The notes beneath the pieces were generated by a model. The model was not told the origin of the DNA. It saw only the letters and a program-made list of their open reading frames with translations, and did not search any database. DNA of 64,000 nt, taken from assembly GCA_951799425.1 (NCBI GenBank), contig OX637409.1:23838501-23902500 (forward strand). The letters run 5' to 3'. Below are positions 59,751-64,000 of this stretch, in pieces (the stretch's first letter is position 1; the number at the start of each line of letters is the position of its first letter). This DNA comes from Ilex aquifolium. Lineage: Eukaryota; Streptophyta; Magnoliopsida; Aquifoliales; Aquifoliaceae. The position numbers were made by a program, and so were the translations under genes.

Positions 59751-60594
59751 AAATATAGACATATACGCACAGTAGAGGAAAAATTACACTTTTAGCTCCT
59801 CATGTGCCTCTTAAACTATTAAATTTTTTATATTATTCTCTTAATTATTTAAATCATTTTCACACTATCTTAATCACAAACGTCTATTATCTTTTCGGAT
59901 GAAGAGTGTCTATGTGTCGAGATAAAATATAACAAAATCACATAATTTAAAGTAAGAAAATGAAATAATTTTATATCAAATTATAACAAGTGATAATTAT
60001 TATGAAACTAACAACATAGTTGAATGTCTAATATGAGAAACATATAGTTGAAGGGATAATATAAAAAATTATTATATTTGAGGGGGTTAAAATGTAATTC
60101 TCCTTGCGGTAGAAATATCTATTTGAGATTTTTTGGGGGCGAGGAGTGGGGGGTAAATGAAAAAAAAAAAAAAAACTCTTGTTTTTGGGTTGGAAAATGT
60201 TATGGTCAAAGAAATACTTTTAGTAGTCAATGAGTTATTGGATAATGACCTTCCTAGAATTATTGGGTATTCAAATTTGGAAAACGAGATAGGTAATCAA
60301 TTTTATACATGACAGACATACCTTTTTTTTCTTTTTTTGGAACTGTGACATACATAATTAAAAAGTATAGAAATATTTAATGTAAGCGACATACATGGTT
60401 ACCAGTGCTTTCCAATTATGTTTGTCACAATTTTTTGCAAAGATATAACTGAAAAGTATTGTTAATCATGTATTTCGCTTACATTAAATATGTATTTCAT
60501 ACGATTTGGCTTCTTTTTATAAAAGTTAATCAATATTTTTTTTTTATTCTTTAGGTCTCTTTCAATGTTATTAAGATTCATAAAGTCACTAGTT
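59751..60594. other. AT-rich intergenic region
   Basis: No gene or element with definable ends is seen. There is a 15-base A run near 60159-60174. Confidence 0.5.
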
Positions 60595-60599
60595 AGAGC

Positions 60600-61320
60600 T
60601 GATGATGCACAAATTGACTTTGCACACCACCTGTCAAGTATGAATAATAAATGCATTAATTAAAGTGGAGGGAGAGAGAATACAAGGTTTATAGTGGTTG
60701 GGTCAACGTGACCTACGTCCACTTTGAATGGCAAGGGTTGCCAGTATTTTATTAACTCCGGTGAGTAGAGAGAACAGAGAGTTACAGGCTTAAAGAGGGA
60801 GAGGAGTTTTGTGCTCTGTTGAGTGTCATCTGATCTCATCTGCCCCCAAGTGTTGGTGGGGCTTACAATTTATAGTTGTCTCCTAACAGACTGGGGGCGA
60901 CTTAATAGTAACTAAATAGCTATTGTGGTTGAGCTGACGATTTTTTCTCAACGGGCGAGACAGTTGCGGTACTCTTCATGAGACTCGGTCAAAGGACAAG
61001 GTGAGGGGTTGACTCTTTCCAAGGCGGTTTGGATGAGGCTCTTGGGATGACCCTTACTCCAGGGTGGCGAGGAGGAGGGCTGAGCGCCTGATGAGGAGAC
61101 CTGGGCGCCCGAGGAGGAAGGCTGGGCGCCTGAGATGGTCTGGGCGCCCAGTTTGGGTGTTAGGGGGTCCTTGGATGATTTTGTGTGCTCCTTACTAATG
61201 TAGTTCCTTGAGCTTGATGAGTTTGACCGGGTTGACCATATTGGGCTTGGTTAGCTGGACCTCTTGAAACTGGGCCTTTGGGCTTGTAACATGAGTTGGG
61301 CCCTTAGGCTTGACCCATCA
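60600..61320. mobile_element. Solo LTR, 721 bp, with 5-bp target duplication
   Basis: The element begins TGATG and ends CATCA, a perfect 5-bp terminal inversion of the TG...CA type. It is flanked on both sides by AGAGC (60595-60599 and 61321-61325). The GC content is clearly higher than in the surroundings (GGGCGCC-type motifs around 61080-61160). No gag or pol adjoins it, so it fits LTR-LTR recombination leaving a solo LTR. Orientation is not determined. Confidence 0.85.
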
Positions 61321-61325
61321 AGAGC

Positions 61326-62417
61326 CAATAAATTTAATGATAAATGATTAAACTTAATCAATATTGAGAATACTTGAAATTGAAAGTGTGTTTTTTTTGA
61401 CGAGGAAATGGAAAGTGTTGATACTAGAGCTTTTCAACAAAGGCATCCCTTTGGTCAACTTAATCCCACAATAATGTAATTTTAAATCCAAATATTTTTA
61501 AAAAACATTATTTATAAAAAATATCTTTTAAACTGACGTTTGTAAACATAATTGTACGCTTATGCAATGATCATGTTCTGGCTCACAAGGAAAAAGAAAC
61601 ACGTCATTCACCATAGCATTTTTTAAAAACGTTTGTTAACCTACCGTCTTAAATGCCTGTTCAAAAAAAAATAACCAGTCTTAAATAAAGTCATTTACAC
61701 TAATGTTTTATGCAATTTAAACACCAAACAATTAGTAACTCAGATGTCTCATATTCAATCTCTTTCCACACCCTTTAAGGACTAACCACCATTGTCCCTT
61801 TGAGAATATGTTTTAGACTAGCTCAAATTACGATGGTTAGTCACTGAACTCGAAAGAATAGTCGGCGCAAGACTGAACACCCTATATAGTCAAAAAAAAA
61901 AATACAGCGAACACACCATCCACCCAAATCAATCTGAACGTCCCACCCACCCACCCACTCCTCCATCTACTCCTCCTCCAGTGGCAGACACCCATAATCC
62001 CTCCCCCACTTCTTTCCCCATGTTGACAGCTAGAAAAAACCAGCAAGATTGTGATTATACAATTAAATACAATTTCATGCATCTGGATTGGAATGTTATT
62101 GATTATGATGACATTCACATGCTACAATTACTGCCAACACAGCTTAAATTAACAAAAAGAAAAGATAGTTAATACAACTTGAGGATCATACAAAGCTGGA
62201 GACTCTGAACTCAGCACCATTACAACATACACAGGATCACTGCACTGAAAGGGCCCAAGGATTCAAGCTGTTACGGAAAAACAGCTGCATTTGATCTGGA
62301 ATGGGAACAATAAACCCAGGAGTTGAACAGGTAGAACCCGGTCTAAGTATGGCACTGAACGACATTGGACAAGACCCATCATCTTCGAAAATAGTATCGG
62401 GAAGGAGATAATGCTTC
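61326..62417. other. Intergenic region and TGA 3' UTR
   Basis: The right 200-300 bases should be the TGA-factor 3' UTR. The rest is AT-rich and without recognised genes. Confidence 0.5.
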
Positions 62418-63018
62418 TCACTCCCGGGGGCGGGCAAGCCAGAGAGAGCTCAAAGCTCGAAGCCGAGAAAAGTAGTCATTGATAGCAAGAAGGGCACGAG
62501 CTGATTGGCGAGTTGTCAATACGCGATGCATTTGTTGCAATGTTTGTTGCCGCAGATTGTCAGCCTGAGATTAACAGGAGTGTGTTATATCACTTTTATA
62601 TTTCTATGGCAAAGTCCAGCTGGGAGTAAAGAAGAACAAATGACTCATGCAACATGCTTTGCGTGCCATCAGTGCCAACTGCCAAGACCTCCCAAAGTTG
62701 AAAAGTATATTTCAAAAAGAAAAGGAAACTACAGACTTCATTAAGTAGGACAAAAATAGTAAACAAAATCACCTGGTGAATGAAGCCCTCCAGAGTTCCT
62801 AGCTTTCCCATAGCCATTGCCATTTGACCCATGTAGTTAGCAACATTCCCCGAGGAACTCGAGGGACCAGGAGATCCCACCAAAGTATCAGCCAAGGACT
62901 GCTGCAATGCCTCCATTCCCTGCGACAAGGCATCTTCTGCCTGTTGCGATGACTGCTGCAAGTTGGTGATGGCCATTAACTGCTGCTCAGTTAAAGGCTC
63001 CAACTGATTTATAAGTAG
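62418..63018 (-). CDS. TGA2-like bZIP transcription factor, last two exons (partial)
   Basis: Encodes the C-terminal part of the DOG1/TGA domain of clade II-type TGA factors, which bind as-1 (TGACG) elements and interact with NPR1 in salicylate signalling. Exons 63018-62773 and 62564-62418 join in phase 0 and give 130 aa. Seen: Q-L-E-P-L-T-E-Q-Q-L, then the calmodulin/NPR1-related helix S-Q-Q-A-E-D-A-L-S-Q-G-M-E-A-L, N-Y-M-G-Q-M-A-M-A-M-G-K-L, and the strictly conserved ending Y-F-S-R-L-R-A-L-S-S-L-W-L-A-R-P-R-E. The acceptor upstream is GACTGCAG before 63018. The bZIP region and the first half of the DOG1 domain lie beyond the right edge; the adjoining intron is longer than 980 bp. Confidence 0.92.
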
Positions 63019-64000
63019 CTGCAGTCATGCAGGTTGAAATTTCACATCAACAATAAGCAACAAAACAATACACAAGAAATAACCTAACAGCACGATTTAC
63101 AAAAGATACCACAGAAAGTAATGAAAACTACAAAAGAAAAAGAAATTTTGACATCTGTGCAAACCCCAAACAACAAAAGAAAGGTTCAATAAGCCAAAAA
63201 GTGAAAATTACCGAGTATGTAAGCAAATAAAAATAACACAGGAACGATTAGAATTGAAAAGGGTGGATACATTGATGCAGTAGAGGAAGTGGTGCACAAC
63301 AACAGAAGGATTTACAAAGGGTAGCCCACGGGGATGTATGTCAACTATTTCAATATGGCGTATGGCAAGGCTTATTCAACATTTATATCTGGTTCAAGCC
63401 TATCATAACAGAGACAAACTAGTTATTTTACGCATACCCCACACAAGCCTCGTCAACCCTAGGGTTCTACCATGGCAATTTCATGACTTTTTTAAAGCTC
63501 GGGTTGGTACATTGACGACATCATTTGTAGAGCAAGTGCAAGCCTTAACGGCATTTGAGTATTCACGAAGCTTCAAGGGCACAGAAGAAGTTCAACGGCG
63601 ACAACTGAAAGACTCCAAGCTAATGGGGAATAGTCCCAACATTAGTTAGGACAAGTTTCCCTAGGTGTTGGTTGGCTTGTTGCATTGAAAATTGCAGCAG
63701 TCTGTAATTTATGGAACAGAGGCCAGTCGGTCACAAGCAACTAAAAAACAAAAAAAGTAATTGCAACCACAATTGTACATGCCCATATCAATACCTTATC
63801 TTGATGGTATTTTGGTAACATGATATCGTCATTTGCTAGATGTTTCCGAGCCTAAATATCGTCATTCGCCGGATGTTGCCCGTACTTTAATGCTTAACAA
63901 GCATGTGCCAAAACAATATTGAGCTAGCGTTATTCTTACTCCCGTTTATCTTATTAATCGAGTGTCCTCCTCCATGTTGGCCAATAGTAAAGTCCCTTTT
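63019..64000 (-). other. TGA gene intron (incomplete)
   Basis: No further TGA exon is visible up to the window end. A 103-codon plus-strand frame at 63338-63649 has no recognised domain. The far right carries a Copia integrase fragment. Confidence 0.65.
63850..64000 (+). pseudogene. Copia integrase fragment
   Basis: The frame reads V-A-R-T-L-M-L-N-K-H-V-P-K-Q-Y, an in-frame TGA where Trp is normal, then V-I-L-T-P-V-Y-L-I-N-R-V-S-S. This is the end of the catalytic core of Ty1/Copia integrase. It continues past the window edge and lies antisense within the TGA gene intron. Confidence 0.75.

Noticed and set aside
63338..63649. 103-codon plus-strand frame in the TGA intron
   Set aside because: No family recognised; could be retroelement-derived but evidence is too weak to call.
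1..64000. tRNA, rRNA, snoRNA, CRISPR and prokaryotic operon features
   Set aside because: Scanned by eye and none recognised; the only polymerase III-like boxes are in the SINE-like insertions.

Overview
This is nuclear DNA from a flowering plant, most likely a eudicot; the species cannot be named from the sequence. The evidence is spliced genes with GT-AG introns and clear plant-specific products (SERRATE, a GAMYB-type R2R3-MYB with a miR159 site, a TGA bZIP factor, a phytocystatin), AT-rich intergenic DNA and many plant transposon families. No bacterial operons, CRISPR arrays, tRNA or rRNA genes were recognised.

Layout. 1-1.7 kb: an AT-rich minisatellite and a LINE RNase H relic. 1.7-11.1 kb (-): a complete 12-exon monofunctional homoserine dehydrogenase gene (376 aa) with an RTE LINE fragment in its last intron. 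11.3-16.6 kb: transposon-rich spacer with an hAT MITE (8-bp target duplication) inside a Mutator-like MITE, then a Copia gag-only ORF. 16.7-35.3 kb (-): a complete 12-exon SERRATE gene (737 aa) spread over 18.7 kb by introns of up to 4.5 kb. These carry a PIF/Harbinger relic interrupted by an intact-ended hAT element, LINE remains and several duplications. 36.4-40.4 kb: a decayed PIF/Harbinger transposon (MYB/SANT ORF plus DDE transposase) in the divergent promoter region between SERRATE and the next gene. 40.5-43.0 kb (+): a two-exon THA8-like short PPR protein. 43-47.5 kb: retroelement debris, including a SINE with a 14-bp target duplication, another insertion whose empty site exists elsewhere in the window, and a MITE-in-MITE. 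47.9-50.2 kb (+): a two-exon phytocystatin (99 aa). 51-52 kb: a MITE-like element with G-rich cargo and a 29-nt C run. 52.8-55.5 kb (-): a GAMYB gene (520 aa), probably with a 5' UTR exon near 59 kb. 60.6-61.3 kb: a solo LTR with a 5-bp target duplication. 62.4 kb to the end (-): the last two coding exons of a TGA2-like bZIP gene, with a Copia integrase fragment in the adjoining intron.

The six host genes are independent and form no pathway together: amino-acid metabolism, miRNA biogenesis/RNA processing, organelle RNA processing, protease inhibition, gibberellin/anther transcription and salicylate/defence transcription. Exon models were built by hand from reading frame, splice sites, phase continuity and family knowledge. 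All internal phases close, which makes the five complete models strong. No undescribed biological system was found. The most interesting material is a set of nested insertions with readable target-site duplications, a GC-AG intron in SERRATE and the miR159 site in GAMYB.
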